This document shows, one piece after another, positions 36,690 through 45,142 of a DNA stretch of 64,000 bases. This DNA is from Holophagales bacterium. GTDB lineage: Bacteria; Acidobacteriota; Thermoanaerobaculia; Multivoradales; Multivoraceae. The translations under genes and the position numbers were made by a program. A model generated the notes under the pieces. It searched no databases and had not been told where the DNA came from. It was given only the letters and a program-made list of their open reading frames with translations. Location: positions 126,501 to 190,500 of the forward strand of contig VYDI01000019.1 of assembly GCA_009843505.1 (NCBI GenBank), in the 5' to 3' direction. Every line of letters starts with the position of its first letter. The first letter of the stretch is position 1.

Positions 36690-36763
36690 CTCTGGTGCTC
36701 CCAGCAGCATTCTTTGCCTGGCGGCGGACCAGCCCGTCGCGGCCCCCACCGCAAGGACGTACC

Positions 36764-37885
36764 CTATCGCCGTTCGGCCGCTGCCCGCGACGCCCCGAAG
36801 GCGGCCAGCGCGCCATCGGCTATCGCCCGTCGCAGATCAGCCATGAAGTCGAGGTAGAAGCTCACGTTGTGTTCGGTCGCCAGCACCTTGCCGGTGATCT
36901 CGCCGCAGCGGAACAGATGGTGCAGGAAGGCCCTGCTGTAGCGGCGGCAGACCGGGCAGCCGCAGGCCGGATCCACGGGCCGCGGATCCTCCCGGTAGCG
37001 CGCCTTCTTGATCCTGACGATGCCGGTGGACGAGAACAGCGTGCCGTGGCGAGCGTTGCGCGAGGGCAGCACGCAGTCGAAGAGATCGACGCCGAGGCCG
37101 ACGGCGTGGAGGATGTCCGAAGGTTGGCCCAGCCCCATCAGGTAGCGGGGCCGGTCCTCGGGCAGCGCCGGCGCGACCCAGGACAGGGCCAGCCGGCCCA
37201 GTTCGCGCTCCTCCCCGACACTGACGCCGCCGATCGCGTAACCGTCGAAGGGCAGGCTGGCGAGGTCCTCCGCGGCGGCGAGCCGCAGATCCTCGAAGAA
37301 GCTCCCCTGCACGATGCCGAACAGGCCCGCCGCGGCCGAGCCTCCGGCCGCTCCCCAGCGGTCCAGGGAGCGTCTGGCCCAGAGGTTCGTCCGCCGCAGC
37401 GCCTCCGCCGCCGACTCGCGGTCCACCGGCCACGGCGGGCACTCGTCGAGCACCATCGCGGCATCCACCCCGACCTGCTCCTGGAACTCCACCACCCGCT
37501 CGGGCGTCAGTTCCACCGTGCTGCCGTCGTGGGGGCTGCGGAAGGTGACTCCCCGGTCGTCGACCCGCCGCAACCCGGACAGGCTGAACACCTGGTAGCC
37601 GCCGCTGTCCATTGCCAGCGGACCGTCCCAGCCGATGAACTCGTGCAGGCCGCCCAGACCGGTGATCCGCTCCACGCCCACCCGCTCCAGCAGGTGGAAG
37701 AGGTTCGTCATCAGGATCTGCGCGCCGGCCGTCTCCAGCACGTCCTGACTCAGGCCCTTCACGGCGCCCAACGTGCCGACCGGCATGAAGGCCGGCGTCC
37801 CGACCTCGCCGTGGGGCGTGGTCAGCCGGCCGAGACGGGCGAGCCCGTCACGCGAGACGACACGGAACCCGAACCGGCCGCTCAG
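36764..37885 (-). CDS. tgt: tRNA-guanine(34) transglycosylase (queuosine), apparent CTG start
   Basis: 373 residues. TPAFMPVGTLGAVKG, AMDSGGYQVFSLS, GLGQPSDILHAVGLGVDLFDCV (nucleophile Asp in the last part) and the zinc site CGCPVC with downstream HHL are all present. It exchanges G34 for preQ1 in tRNAs. No ATG, GTG or TTG precedes the conserved N-terminus; the only fitting start is CTG 37885, inside CTGA with the lolA-like stop, giving the normal N-terminal length. A large upstream ORF in this frame is non-coding overlap with lolA. Confidence 0.93.
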   Translation of the reverse strand: MSGRFGFRVVSRDGLARLGRLTTPHGEVGTPAFMPVGTLGAVKGLSQDVLETAGAQILMTNLFHLLERVGVERITGLGGLHEFIGWDGPLAMDSGGYQVFSLSGLRRVDDRGVTFRSPHDGSTVELTPERVVEFQEQVGVDAAMVLDECPPWPVDRESAAEALRRTNLWARRSLDRWGAAGGSAAAGLFGIVQGSFFEDLRLAAAEDLASLPFDGYAIGGVSVGEERELGRLALSWVAPALPEDRPRYLMGLGQPSDILHAVGLGVDLFDCVLPSRNARHGTLFSSTGIVRIKKARYREDPRPVDPACGCPVCRRYSRAFLHHLFRCGEITGKVLATEHNVSFYLDFMADLRRAIADGALAAFGASRAAAERR

Positions 37886-38619
37886 TTGAGATCGATCTCG
37901 GTGACTTCGACGTCGTCGGGCAGCGCCAGGATGAACTCCGAGTCGTTGATCGGCTCGTTCAGGACCAGATCTTCGAGGGTGACGAGCCGCTCGTCGCCGC
38001 TGGCGAGGACGACATTGAACTTCCACGGCAGGAAGCTGGCCGGGTCGATCCAGAGATCGATCTCCCGCACCCGCTTCTCGACGCTCCGGTAGTCCGGCGT
38101 CAGGTGCAGGAAGTAGGAGTCCCCCTCCTCCTCGGGAAACTCCACCTGGACGGCGAAGTACTTCAACAGCGTCTCCAGGTTGCCCGCGGGTCCCATGTAC
38201 TCCAGTATCTGCTCGGACAGGCGACCCACCTCGGTCACCCTGGCGGTGCCGAGATCGACGTACCAGTTGGTCGCCACGTCGTCGTGAACGGTCATGATCA
38301 CCGGCTTCGGCTCGGCGATCTCCCAGCGGAGCGCGTCCGGCGGCCGGTAGCGGAGCCAGCCGCGCTCCTCCACCGGCTCCAGAAGCAGCTCGCTTTCCCG
38401 CCGCTGGATCAGGCGCGCCTGCAGAGTCACGATCAGGTTCTGCTCGTACTTCACCCGCTCGACCAGCCGGTCGAGACGCTCGCGCAGACCGAGCCCCTCG
38501 GCCGTCGGATCGGGCGGCTCGGCGGGAGGGTCCGGCGACTGGGCGGGGAGGACGGTGGCCGCCGTCAGGGCCAGCAACAGTCCTCCCAGCCACGGCGCGA
38601 TGCGGAGACGGTTCTTCAT
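37882..38619 (-). CDS. LolA-like outer membrane lipoprotein carrier
   Basis: 245 residues from ATG 38619. A signal peptide (LGGLLLALTAATVLPAQS), then VERVKYEQNLIVTLQARLIQRRESELL and GWLRYRPPDALRWEIAEPKPVIM, the LolA fold start, and late WIDPASFLPWKF. LolA-type proteins ferry lipoproteins across the periplasm. It could also belong to the LolA-like group used for other lipid or glycoconjugate transport. It overlaps tgt by 4 bp and is divergent from the HD hydrolase. Confidence 0.8.
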   Translation of the reverse strand: MKNRLRIAPWLGGLLLALTAATVLPAQSPDPPAEPPDPTAEGLGLRERLDRLVERVKYEQNLIVTLQARLIQRRESELLLEPVEERGWLRYRPPDALRWEIAEPKPVIMTVHDDVATNWYVDLGTARVTEVGRLSEQILEYMGPAGNLETLLKYFAVQVEFPEEEGDSYFLHLTPDYRSVEKRVREIDLWIDPASFLPWKFNVVLASGDERLVTLEDLVLNEPINDSEFILALPDDVEVTEIDLN

Positions 38620-38645
38620 CGCTGTGAGCGAGCGCGGGGCAGCCG

Positions 38646-38651
38646 TAGAGT
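38646..38651 (+). promoter_or_regulatory. TANNNT box (TAGAGT) before HD hydrolase gene
   Basis: TAGAGT ends 7 nt before GTG 38659. On the opposite strand the overlapping TACTCT (38653-38648) could serve lolA, so divergent promoters share these bases. Confidence 0.45.
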
Positions 38652-38658
38652 ACCAACC

Positions 38659-39843
38659 GTGCCGACACTGTCTTTCCGCGACCCGATCCACGGCTTCATC
38701 GAGGCCGACGACCTCGAAGCCGCGCTCATCCGCACCCGGCCGATGCAGCGCCTGCGTTCGATCCGCCAACTCGGCCTGACCCATCTCGTATTCCCCGGCG
38801 CCGAGCACAGCCGTTTCGGTCACGCTCTGGGCACCATGCACCTGGCCGGCCGCGTCTACGACACGCTCGCCCGGGCCGATGGGACGCCGCTCGAAGCCGG
38901 CCCTCGGGCCCGCGCCCGGCGCCTGGTGCGGGCGGCCGCACTGCTCCACGACCTCGGGCACGCCCCCTTCAGCCACTGGGCGGAGGACCTGTTCGAGGAC
39001 GGGATCGACCACGAGGAGATGAGCCGGCGCCTGCTCGGCGGCAGCGAGATCGGCGCCGCCTTCGAGCAGCACGGCCAGGGCCTCGAGGCCCGCGACGTGA
39101 TGCGGCTGCTCGGCGACGATCTCGACGGACCCGAGCGGCTGCTGCCGCCGATCGTCTCCGGCGAGCTCGACGTCGACAAGATGGACTACCTCCTGCGGGA
39201 CTCCCTGTTCTGTGGCGTCGGCTACGGCAACTTCGACCTCGACCAGGTGATCGCCACGGTGCGGCCGCTCACCGACGGCGCCGGCGGCGACCACCGGCTG
39301 GGGATCGACGCCGAGGGCCTGCACGCGGTCGAGGGCCTGATCCTGGCCCGCTACTACATGTTCACGCAGGTCTACTTCCACGTCACCGGCAAGGCGCTGG
39401 AACTCCACCTGAACGAGTGGTTGCACGAACAGGGCATCGCCTGGAGCAGCGACCCGGAGCGCTTCCTGGCCGATGACGACGGCGAGATGATGACGAGAAT
39501 GCGGCGCTCGGACAGCCTGCACGCGCGGGCGATCACCGACCGCACCCACTTTCGGCTCGCCCACGAAACCGGCGAGCACCTGGACGTCGACGAGAAGCGC
39601 GCGTTCGAAGAGCGCCTCGCACCCCTGCGCGAGCGCTACGGCAAGAGCGTCCTCGTCTCGAACTCGGCCAAGGACCCCCACCGCCTCGGCCGCGGCCGGG
39701 TGCCGGTCCGCCAGAACGGAGGGAAGCTCGTGCCGCTCGAGGAGGCGAGTCACTTCGTCCGGCACCTCCGGCGCATCGACCGCTACCGCGTGTACTGCGA
39801 CGACGCCGTCTACGACGAGGTCCGGCTGGCGCTGGGCTCCTGA
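38659..39843 (+). CDS. HD-domain phosphohydrolase, YdhJ/dNTPase-like
   Basis: 394 residues from GTG 38659. DPIHGFIEADDLEAALI starts the family, followed by LVFPGAEHSRFGHALGTMHLA (first metal His) and AALLHDLGHAPFSHWAE (HD motif), then VSGELDVDKMDYLLRDS with the last Asp. This is the deoxynucleotide-triphosphohydrolase-related HD family; the substrate may be dNTPs. The ORF extends upstream in frame, but that part lies across the lolA gene. The 3' end overlaps trmB by 34 bp. Confidence 0.87.
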   Translation: MPTLSFRDPIHGFIEADDLEAALIRTRPMQRLRSIRQLGLTHLVFPGAEHSRFGHALGTMHLAGRVYDTLARADGTPLEAGPRARARRLVRAAALLHDLGHAPFSHWAEDLFEDGIDHEEMSRRLLGGSEIGAAFEQHGQGLEARDVMRLLGDDLDGPERLLPPIVSGELDVDKMDYLLRDSLFCGVGYGNFDLDQVIATVRPLTDGAGGDHRLGIDAEGLHAVEGLILARYYMFTQVYFHVTGKALELHLNEWLHEQGIAWSSDPERFLADDDGEMMTRMRRSDSLHARAITDRTHFRLAHETGEHLDVDEKRAFEERLAPLRERYGKSVLVSNSAKDPHRLGRGRVPVRQNGGKLVPLEEASHFVRHLRRIDRYRVYCDDAVYDEVRLALGS

Positions 39844-40604
39844 GCCGGACCCGGCCCCACCAGCAGATCGTCCCGGCCGCCGGGGTGAAGCAGGCTCGCC
39901 AAACCACCGTCTCGAAGGCGGGCCGCGAGCCGCACGATCGGCCTTCCCTCGCGGACGAACTTCGCCTCGTAGTTCGTCCGCGGTCCTTCCGGCCAGCCAG
40001 AGTCGACCCGGTCCAGCTCCACCGCCGGGTGCCGGGCAAGGGTGTCCGCCACCGCTTCGCCGTACTCCAGGTGGTCGGTGGCGAAGAACAGCCTTCCTCG
40101 CGGCCGATCGAGCAGCGACAGCACCAGGTCGACGGTGCGCGGGTCGAGCAGCCGCCGGCGATGGTGTCGGCTCTTCGGCCAGGGGTCGGGGAAGTAGACG
40201 TGGACCGTCCGCGCCATGCCCGCGGGCAGCAGGGTCGCGATCAGATAGAGCGCCTCGCCGCGCAGCAGGACGACGTTCGAGAGGCGGCGAGAGGCGGCCC
40301 GCCGGGCCGCCAGGCGAAAGTACCTGGACGCCATCTCGACCCCCAGGAAAGGGCGGGGAGCGGAGGCGGCAGCCGAAGAAACGAGGAAACGACCCTTGCC
40401 GAAGCCGAGCTCGACTTCCCAGTCCGAGCGTTCCGCGAACGCCGCCCGCAACTCGGCCCGGCAGGAGGCGAGGCCGCGGAAGCCGGCGCCGAACTGGCCG
40501 CCAATCGGTGCCGCTTCGCGGCGCGCATTTTCGGCCGCCTCCGGCGGCAGCGGGTCAGAAGACCCGCGCACCGACAGGGCGGCCAGTTCGGCGCCGGGCC
40601 ACAC
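39810..40604 (-). CDS. trmB: tRNA (guanine(46)-N7)-methyltransferase
   Basis: About 264 residues from GTG 40604. WEVELGFGKGRFL is the SAM-binding start, VHVYFPDPWPKSRHHRRRL the catalytic signature, and TNYEAKFVREGRPI the C-terminal motif. It makes m7G46 in tRNA variable loops. Residues about 13-33 are encoded by a three-hairpin repeat, so the N-terminus is atypical, and no better start exists after it except a TTG. Downstream it overlaps the HD gene. Confidence 0.88.
   Translation of the reverse strand: MWPGAELAALSVRGSSDPLPPEAAENARREAAPIGGQFGAGFRGLASCRAELRAAFAERSDWEVELGFGKGRFLVSSAAASAPRPFLGVEMASRYFRLAARRAASRRLSNVVLLRGEALYLIATLLPAGMARTVHVYFPDPWPKSRHHRRRLLDPRTVDLVLSLLDRPRGRLFFATDHLEYGEAVADTLARHPAVELDRVDSGWPEGPRTNYEAKFVREGRPIVRLAARLRDGGLASLLHPGGRDDLLVGPGPAQEPSASRTSS
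40510..40567 (-). repeat. Three-hairpin repeat element, copy 2 (inside trmB N-terminus)
   Basis: On the minus strand: GCGGGT-CTTCTG-ACCCGC (40567-40550), GCCGCC-GGA-GGCGGC (40548-40534), GCCGC-GAA-GCGGC (40522-40510). It lies in frame within the trmB ORF near its start and encodes a run like SSDPLPPEAAENARREAA. Confidence 0.75.
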
Positions 40605-40621
40605 GAGGACGGGCGGCGCGC

Positions 40622-41686
40622 TCAGAGCAGATCCAGGCGGCCCCGGGCCACGAGTCGCTCCACGATCTCGCGGACGTCCTGGGCGCGCTCGCGCGGCACG
40701 ACCAGCACGGCATCGCCGGTGCGCACGACGGCGAGACCCTCCACGCCGATCACCGCCACCGCGCCCTCGTCCGCGAACAGGAGGTTGTCGCGGGCATCGA
40801 CGGCCAAAGCGTCGCCCACCGTCCGGTTGCCGTCTGCGTCCGGCGGCAGGGCCTCGGCCAGCAGCCCCCAGGACCCGATGTCGTTCCAGCCGCAGTCGGC
40901 CACCACACAGCCGATCGAGTCGATCCGCTCCATCAGCCCGTAGTCGATCGAGACCGACTCGAGGCCGGCGTAGATCTCGCGGCGGCGGGCCGCGTCCAGG
41001 CCGTCCGCCGCCAGCTGCTCGAGGCCGGCGGCGAGTTCCGGCAGGTGTTCGCGGTAGAGATCGAGCAGCACCGTGCCCCTGAAGAGAAAGATGCCGGCGT
41101 TCCAGAAGTGGCGGCCCGATGCCTTGAAGCGCGCCGCCTTCTCCGCGTCCGGCTTCTCGGTGAACCGCAGCACGGGCTCGACGCCCCCAGGCGCCCCGGG
41201 CTCGGCAGGCACCTCGAGTTCGAGGTAGCCGTATCCGGTCTCGGGCCAGGCCGGCGCGATGCCGACGGTGACGACGTCGTGGTCGCCGCGCTCGACCGCC
41301 ATGGCGCCCCGGCCGAGCGCCTCGCGGAACGCGTCCTCGTCGGCCACCCAGTGGTCGGACGGCATGACCGCGATCACCTCCCGCCGCGCCGCCTCCGGCA
41401 TCGTCCGCACCGCCCAGCCGATCGCCGGCGCCGTGTTCCGGCCGCTCGGCTCACCCAGGATGCGCGAGGAGTCGAGGCCGGGCAGTTCGGCGGCGACCGC
41501 GGCCGCGAGTTCCCCGGTCGTGCAGACCCAGGTCCGCTCCGCCCCGCAGAGCGGCTCGACCCGGCGAGCGGTCGCGGCCACCAGGGAACCGTCACCCAGC
41601 AGGTCGAGGAGCTGCTTGGGGCGGCGGCGCCGGCTCAGGGGCCAGAAGCGGGAACCGATGCCGCCGGCCAGGATCAGACCGATCAT
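40622..41686 (-). CDS. manC: Mannose-1-phosphate guanylyltransferase
   Basis: 354 residues, the short form without a C-terminal isomerase domain. GLILAGGIGSRFWPLSR with RPKQLLDLLGD is the nucleotidyltransferase signature; VMPSDHWV and FTEKPDAEKA follow, and WNAGIFLFRG and WNDIGSWGLL are typical. It makes GDP-mannose for polysaccharide or LPS. It is 7 bp after a nitroreductase gene on the same strand. Confidence 0.92.
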   Translation of the reverse strand: MIGLILAGGIGSRFWPLSRRRRPKQLLDLLGDGSLVAATARRVEPLCGAERTWVCTTGELAAAVAAELPGLDSSRILGEPSGRNTAPAIGWAVRTMPEAARREVIAVMPSDHWVADEDAFREALGRGAMAVERGDHDVVTVGIAPAWPETGYGYLELEVPAEPGAPGGVEPVLRFTEKPDAEKAARFKASGRHFWNAGIFLFRGTVLLDLYREHLPELAAGLEQLAADGLDAARRREIYAGLESVSIDYGLMERIDSIGCVVADCGWNDIGSWGLLAEALPPDADGNRTVGDALAVDARDNLLFADEGAVAVIGVEGLAVVRTGDAVLVVPRERAQDVREIVERLVARGRLDLL

Positions 41687-41693
41687 CCGGGCC

Positions 41694-42410
41694 TCAGTCG
41701 GCGTCGGCGGCCGGCCGGCCGGAGTGCCCGGTTCGCTCGGAGATCCAGAGGGCGACCTCGGCCAGCGACTTGCGCCGCAGGTCGGGCACCTCGCAGTCCG
41801 GCGCGGGGAAGCCCACCGGGAACAGGATGTACGGCTTCTCGTTCCGCGGCCGATTCAGGATCTCGCTCAGGAACCCCATCGGGCTCGGCGTGTGGGTCAG
41901 CGTGGCGAGCCCCATCCGGTGGAGGGCCGCGATGAACAGGCCGCAGGCGATGCCGACGCTCTCCTTCACGTAGTAGTTCTTCCTCTTCGCCCCGTCCTCG
42001 TCCAGGCCGTAGAGCTCGGCGAACACGACGACGATCCACGGCACGGTGGTCAGGAACGGCTTCCGCCAGTCCGTGCCCAACGGCTTGAGCGCTTCCAGCC
42101 ATTCGTCCGGCATCCGCCCGCCGAGGTAGCTGTGCTTCTCCTCCGCCTCAGCCGCTTCGCGGATCCGCGCCTTGACCTCCGGGTCGCTCACGGCGACGAA
42201 CCGCCAGGGTTGGCGATGCGCCCCCGACGGCGCGGTCGACGCCGCCTCGATCGCCCGTTCGATCAACCGCCGCGGCACCGGCTCGTCGGTGAAGAACCGG
42301 ACGCTCCGCCGGCCGTCGAACTCCTCGAGGACCGCGTCGGCCCGGCGCTCCATCTCGGCCGGCTCCAGGCGCTCCGGCCGGTAGGGAACGAACACCGGGC
42401 GTTCAGCCAC
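41694..42410 (-). CDS. Nitroreductase family FMN oxidoreductase
   Basis: 238 residues from GTG 42410. RRSVRFFTDEPVPRRLIERA and ASTAPSGAHRQPWRFV form the FMN-binding start; NYYVKESVGIACGLFIAAL and GLATLTHTPSPMGFL complete the fold. Similar proteins are annotated as BluB-like or iodotyrosine-deiodinase-like (the GAHRQPW pattern fits the latter group). The substrate is unknown. It overlaps the upstream DsbA-like gene by 8 bp. Confidence 0.85.
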   Translation of the reverse strand: MAERPVFVPYRPERLEPAEMERRADAVLEEFDGRRSVRFFTDEPVPRRLIERAIEAASTAPSGAHRQPWRFVAVSDPEVKARIREAAEAEEKHSYLGGRMPDEWLEALKPLGTDWRKPFLTTVPWIVVVFAELYGLDEDGAKRKNYYVKESVGIACGLFIAALHRMGLATLTHTPSPMGFLSEILNRPRNEKPYILFPVGFPAPDCEVPDLRRKSLAEVALWISERTGHSGRPAADAD

Positions 42411-43491
42411 CCGCGCGCTCTAGCTCGTCCTCGACCACCTCGGCCAACTGTTCGTAGGCGACCGCGCCGGCAAGCGGCCGGCCGTTGACGAACAGCGCCG
42501 GCGTCCCGTTCACTCCGACCTCGATCCCCGCGCGCCGGTCGGCGTCCACCCGCTCGGCGATGCCCTCCTGCTCCAGGCAGGCGGTGAACGCCTCGGCGTC
42601 GAGGCCGGCCCGCTCCGCCTTGTCCTTCAGGTCGTCCAGGGTCAGGGTGTCCTGCTCGTCGAACATCAGGTCGTGCAGCTCCCAGAAGCCGCCGAGGTCC
42701 TGGGCGCAGACACCGGCTTCGGCGGCGGCCTGGGCGTTCGGATGGATCGCGTGCAGCGGGAAGTGGCGGAACACGAGCCGCACCTGCTCCGGGTACTCCT
42801 CCAGAACCCGCTCCAGCGTCGGCAGGACGCTCTTGCAGTACGGGCACTCGAAGTCGGACCACTCAACGATCGTGACCGGCGCGGCCGCCGCGCCCCGCAC
42901 CGGCCCCTCGGCCGGATCGACCTCCAGGCGGTAGGGCTCGAGCAGATACTCGATCTCGTGGCCGTCCTCGAGAGAATCGACGAAGCGCTGCTGCGCCAGG
43001 TAGGTCCGCACCTGGGGTTCGAGCTCGTCCCGCCCGCCCCGGATGCGCCCTTCGTTCTCCACGAAGAATGTGTCGACGTCCTCGTCCGTCACGCCGGCTT
43101 CGAGCCGCTCCATCTCGCCCGACCGCCAGTCCGCGACCTCCAGACCCGCGCTCTCCGCACTGGCCTCGATCAGCCGGTCGCGCACGATCCCTTCCAGGGT
43201 GCGCTCGAGCAGCCCATGACGCTCCGAGGCGACCTGCAGGTCGCACTGAATGCGCTGCTGCTCGAGTTGATCGAGCTGCGCGGCGGCGCGTTCGAGCGCC
43301 TCGTCGTAGCCGATGTCCACGCCGTCGAGCCGCGCCGCGACCTGCTCCTCGCCCGCTTCGTCCTCCTGCGCCGCCGCCCCGGATTCCGGCCGCAGGGCAA
43401 GAAAACCGATGACCGCCAGCAGGACGGCGTAGAGGGCCAGATGGAGAGCCCAGGTCGGCCGGTTCTTGTGCTCGGAAGTGTCGGTGGTCAA
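42403..43491 (-). CDS. Membrane-anchored DsbA-like thiol oxidoreductase with SurA-like N-domain
   Basis: 362 residues from TTG 43491 with a GAGGAGG Shine-Dalgarno. One N-terminal helix (ALYAVLLAVIGFLAL), a helical SurA_N-like region (about 45-150), then a thioredoxin fold with WSDFECPYCKSVLPTL (CPYC) and the cis-Pro loop GVNGTPALFVNGRPL. This is the DsbA family PF13462 type, acting outside the inner membrane in disulfide formation or isomerisation. TTG is supported by SD spacing. Confidence 0.88.
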   Translation of the reverse strand: MTTDTSEHKNRPTWALHLALYAVLLAVIGFLALRPESGAAAQEDEAGEEQVAARLDGVDIGYDEALERAAAQLDQLEQQRIQCDLQVASERHGLLERTLEGIVRDRLIEASAESAGLEVADWRSGEMERLEAGVTDEDVDTFFVENEGRIRGGRDELEPQVRTYLAQQRFVDSLEDGHEIEYLLEPYRLEVDPAEGPVRGAAAAPVTIVEWSDFECPYCKSVLPTLERVLEEYPEQVRLVFRHFPLHAIHPNAQAAAEAGVCAQDLGGFWELHDLMFDEQDTLTLDDLKDKAERAGLDAEAFTACLEQEGIAERVDADRRAGIEVGVNGTPALFVNGRPLAGAVAYEQLAEVVEDELERAGG

Positions 43492-43535
43492 GGTCGCCTC
43501 CTCGTGCGGAGGACTCTACCGGAGGGGTAGGGGCG

Positions 43536-44498
43536 TCAGGGCGGTCCCATCAGCACGTTGACCGAACTCTCGAAGCCGGTCTCCGGCCGGTCCCTTCGCA
43601 GCCGGCGGGCCGCCAGGCCCTCGATGATCCGGCGGGGCTGGATGTACCGCTCCCGCAGCCGGTGGGCGTCCAGCAGGTCATTGGCGAGCGCCAACGCCGC
43701 GGCTCGGTCGCCGCGGTCGTCAAGCGCGCGGGCCGCCTCGGTAACGGCGGTCGCGATTCGCGTCCAGCTCTGCCGGTCGCGCACGTCTGACAGCTCCTTT
43801 CCTCCCACGTCGATCAGCCTGTCGGCCAGACCGGAGATCCACAGTGCGAGCCCATCGTCGCCCGGCAGGAGCCGCCAATGGGCGACCAGCTCCGCTATCT
43901 GTTCGCTGTCCGCAACGGCACGCTGGCCACCGAGATAGACCGTCTGCGACCGGCTCCGCAGGGTGGGCAGAAGTTCCTGGGCCGAATGCGTCAACAGGAG
44001 GAAGTGCCTGGGTGTGCTGCCGACCGGTTCCTCCAGGGTCTTGAGCAGAACGTTGGCGCCGAAGGGGTTCAAGGTCTCCGCTTCAGCGATCACGTACACC
44101 TGCCCTCGAGCCTCGAAGGGCGACATCTGGGCCGAGCGCACCATCGGCCTCACCATGTCGACGCCGATATCGCGCGCGCCAGGCGGGCGTTCCAGCAGCA
44201 TGAAGTCCGGATGAGATTGCCGAACTCCCACGTCACCCTCGCTTCCGGCCTTGCGGCGCCTCTTCTCCGACTTCTCCTTCGCCCGCGCCTCGCTGGCATA
44301 CCGGTCCGCATCGACCCGCTGGCAGTGCCGGCATTCGCCACACGGCCGCTCCTCCGGCACGCGCTCGCAAAGCAACGCACGGCCGATCTCAAACGCGTAG
44401 TTCCGCCTTTCGACCGGCGTCCCGCCGGAGACGATCACCGAGGGATAGAGACGACCCTCGGCGGCCAGGGCTATCAACCGGTCCGCGGTCCGGCTCAT
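43536..44498 (-). CDS. holB: DNA polymerase III subunit delta'
   Basis: 320 residues from ATG 44498, overlapping the tmk stop (ATGA). PSVIVSGGTPVERRNYAFEI, a zinc module CGECRHC, and VYVIAEAETLNPFGANVLLKTLEEP with LLLTHSAQELLPTLRSR match the clamp-loader delta' subunit. It helps load the beta clamp. tmk-holB is a common gene pair. A long ORF further upstream is overlap with other genes. Confidence 0.9.
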   Translation of the reverse strand: MSRTADRLIALAAEGRLYPSVIVSGGTPVERRNYAFEIGRALLCERVPEERPCGECRHCQRVDADRYASEARAKEKSEKRRRKAGSEGDVGVRQSHPDFMLLERPPGARDIGVDMVRPMVRSAQMSPFEARGQVYVIAEAETLNPFGANVLLKTLEEPVGSTPRHFLLLTHSAQELLPTLRSRSQTVYLGGQRAVADSEQIAELVAHWRLLPGDDGLALWISGLADRLIDVGGKELSDVRDRQSWTRIATAVTEAARALDDRGDRAAALALANDLLDAHRLRERYIQPRRIIEGLAARRLRRDRPETGFESSVNVLMGPP

Positions 44499-45136
44499 GC
44501 GCCGGCCGCCCGGCTGAATGGCCGTAGCAAGTCGCCAAGCGCGGCCTCGACCGCGCGCGCCACGTCGTCGATTGACGCCGCCGCGTCGATCACGCGGAAA
44601 CGCTCCGGCTCGGCGGCGATCCGCAGCCCGTACACCTCGTGGACCCGGCGGTAGAACGCCAGACTCTCCCGGTCGATGCGGTCGGCGGCACCCTCGCGCC
44701 GCCGTCGCTGCGCCTTCTCCGGGGACAGCTCGAAGAACAGGGTGCGATCGGGCGCCCGGCAGTTCGTAGCCAGCCGGTCGGCTTCGGCGATGACCCCCCG
44801 CGGCACTCCACGACCGCCGCCCTGGTAGGCGTACGTCGAGTCCGTGAAGCGGTCGCACAGGACGACCGCGCCGGCCGCGACCGCCGGCTCGATCACCTCG
44901 ATCAGGTGCTGCCGCCGACTGGCGAAGACCAGCATCAGCTCGACGACGCCGTCGACCTGGGCGGCCTCCCGCCGCAAGAACAGCTCCCGCAAGAGATCGG
45001 CGAAGGGCGTGCCGCCGGGCTCGCGCGTGACCACGTGAGCGACGCCGCGACGTTCGAGATCCGCCGCCACCCGCTTGAGTTGGGTCGATTTGCCGCTGCC
45101 GTCGAGGCCCTCGAAGGTGATGAACAGGCCCGCCAT
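44495..45136 (-). CDS. tmk: Thymidylate kinase
   Basis: 213 residues. LFITFEGLDGSGKSTQLKR carries the P-loop, VVTREPGGTPF and VVLCDRFTDSTYAYQGGGRG the DR(Y/F) and substrate sites, and the lid segment contains RRREGAADRID. It phosphorylates dTMP to dTDP. It is followed by holB with a 4-bp overlap. Confidence 0.95.
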   Translation of the reverse strand: MAGLFITFEGLDGSGKSTQLKRVAADLERRGVAHVVTREPGGTPFADLLRELFLRREAAQVDGVVELMLVFASRRQHLIEVIEPAVAAGAVVLCDRFTDSTYAYQGGGRGVPRGVIAEADRLATNCRAPDRTLFFELSPEKAQRRRREGAADRIDRESLAFYRRVHEVYGLRIAAEPERFRVIDAAASIDDVARAVEAALGDLLRPFSRAAGA

Positions 45137-45142
45137 TCGGAG

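Noticed and set aside
36764..38668. A 634-codon ORF covering tgt and the region upstream
   Set aside because: Only the part from 37885 matches Tgt; the rest overlaps the lolA-like gene in another frame and has Arg/Gly-rich shadow composition.
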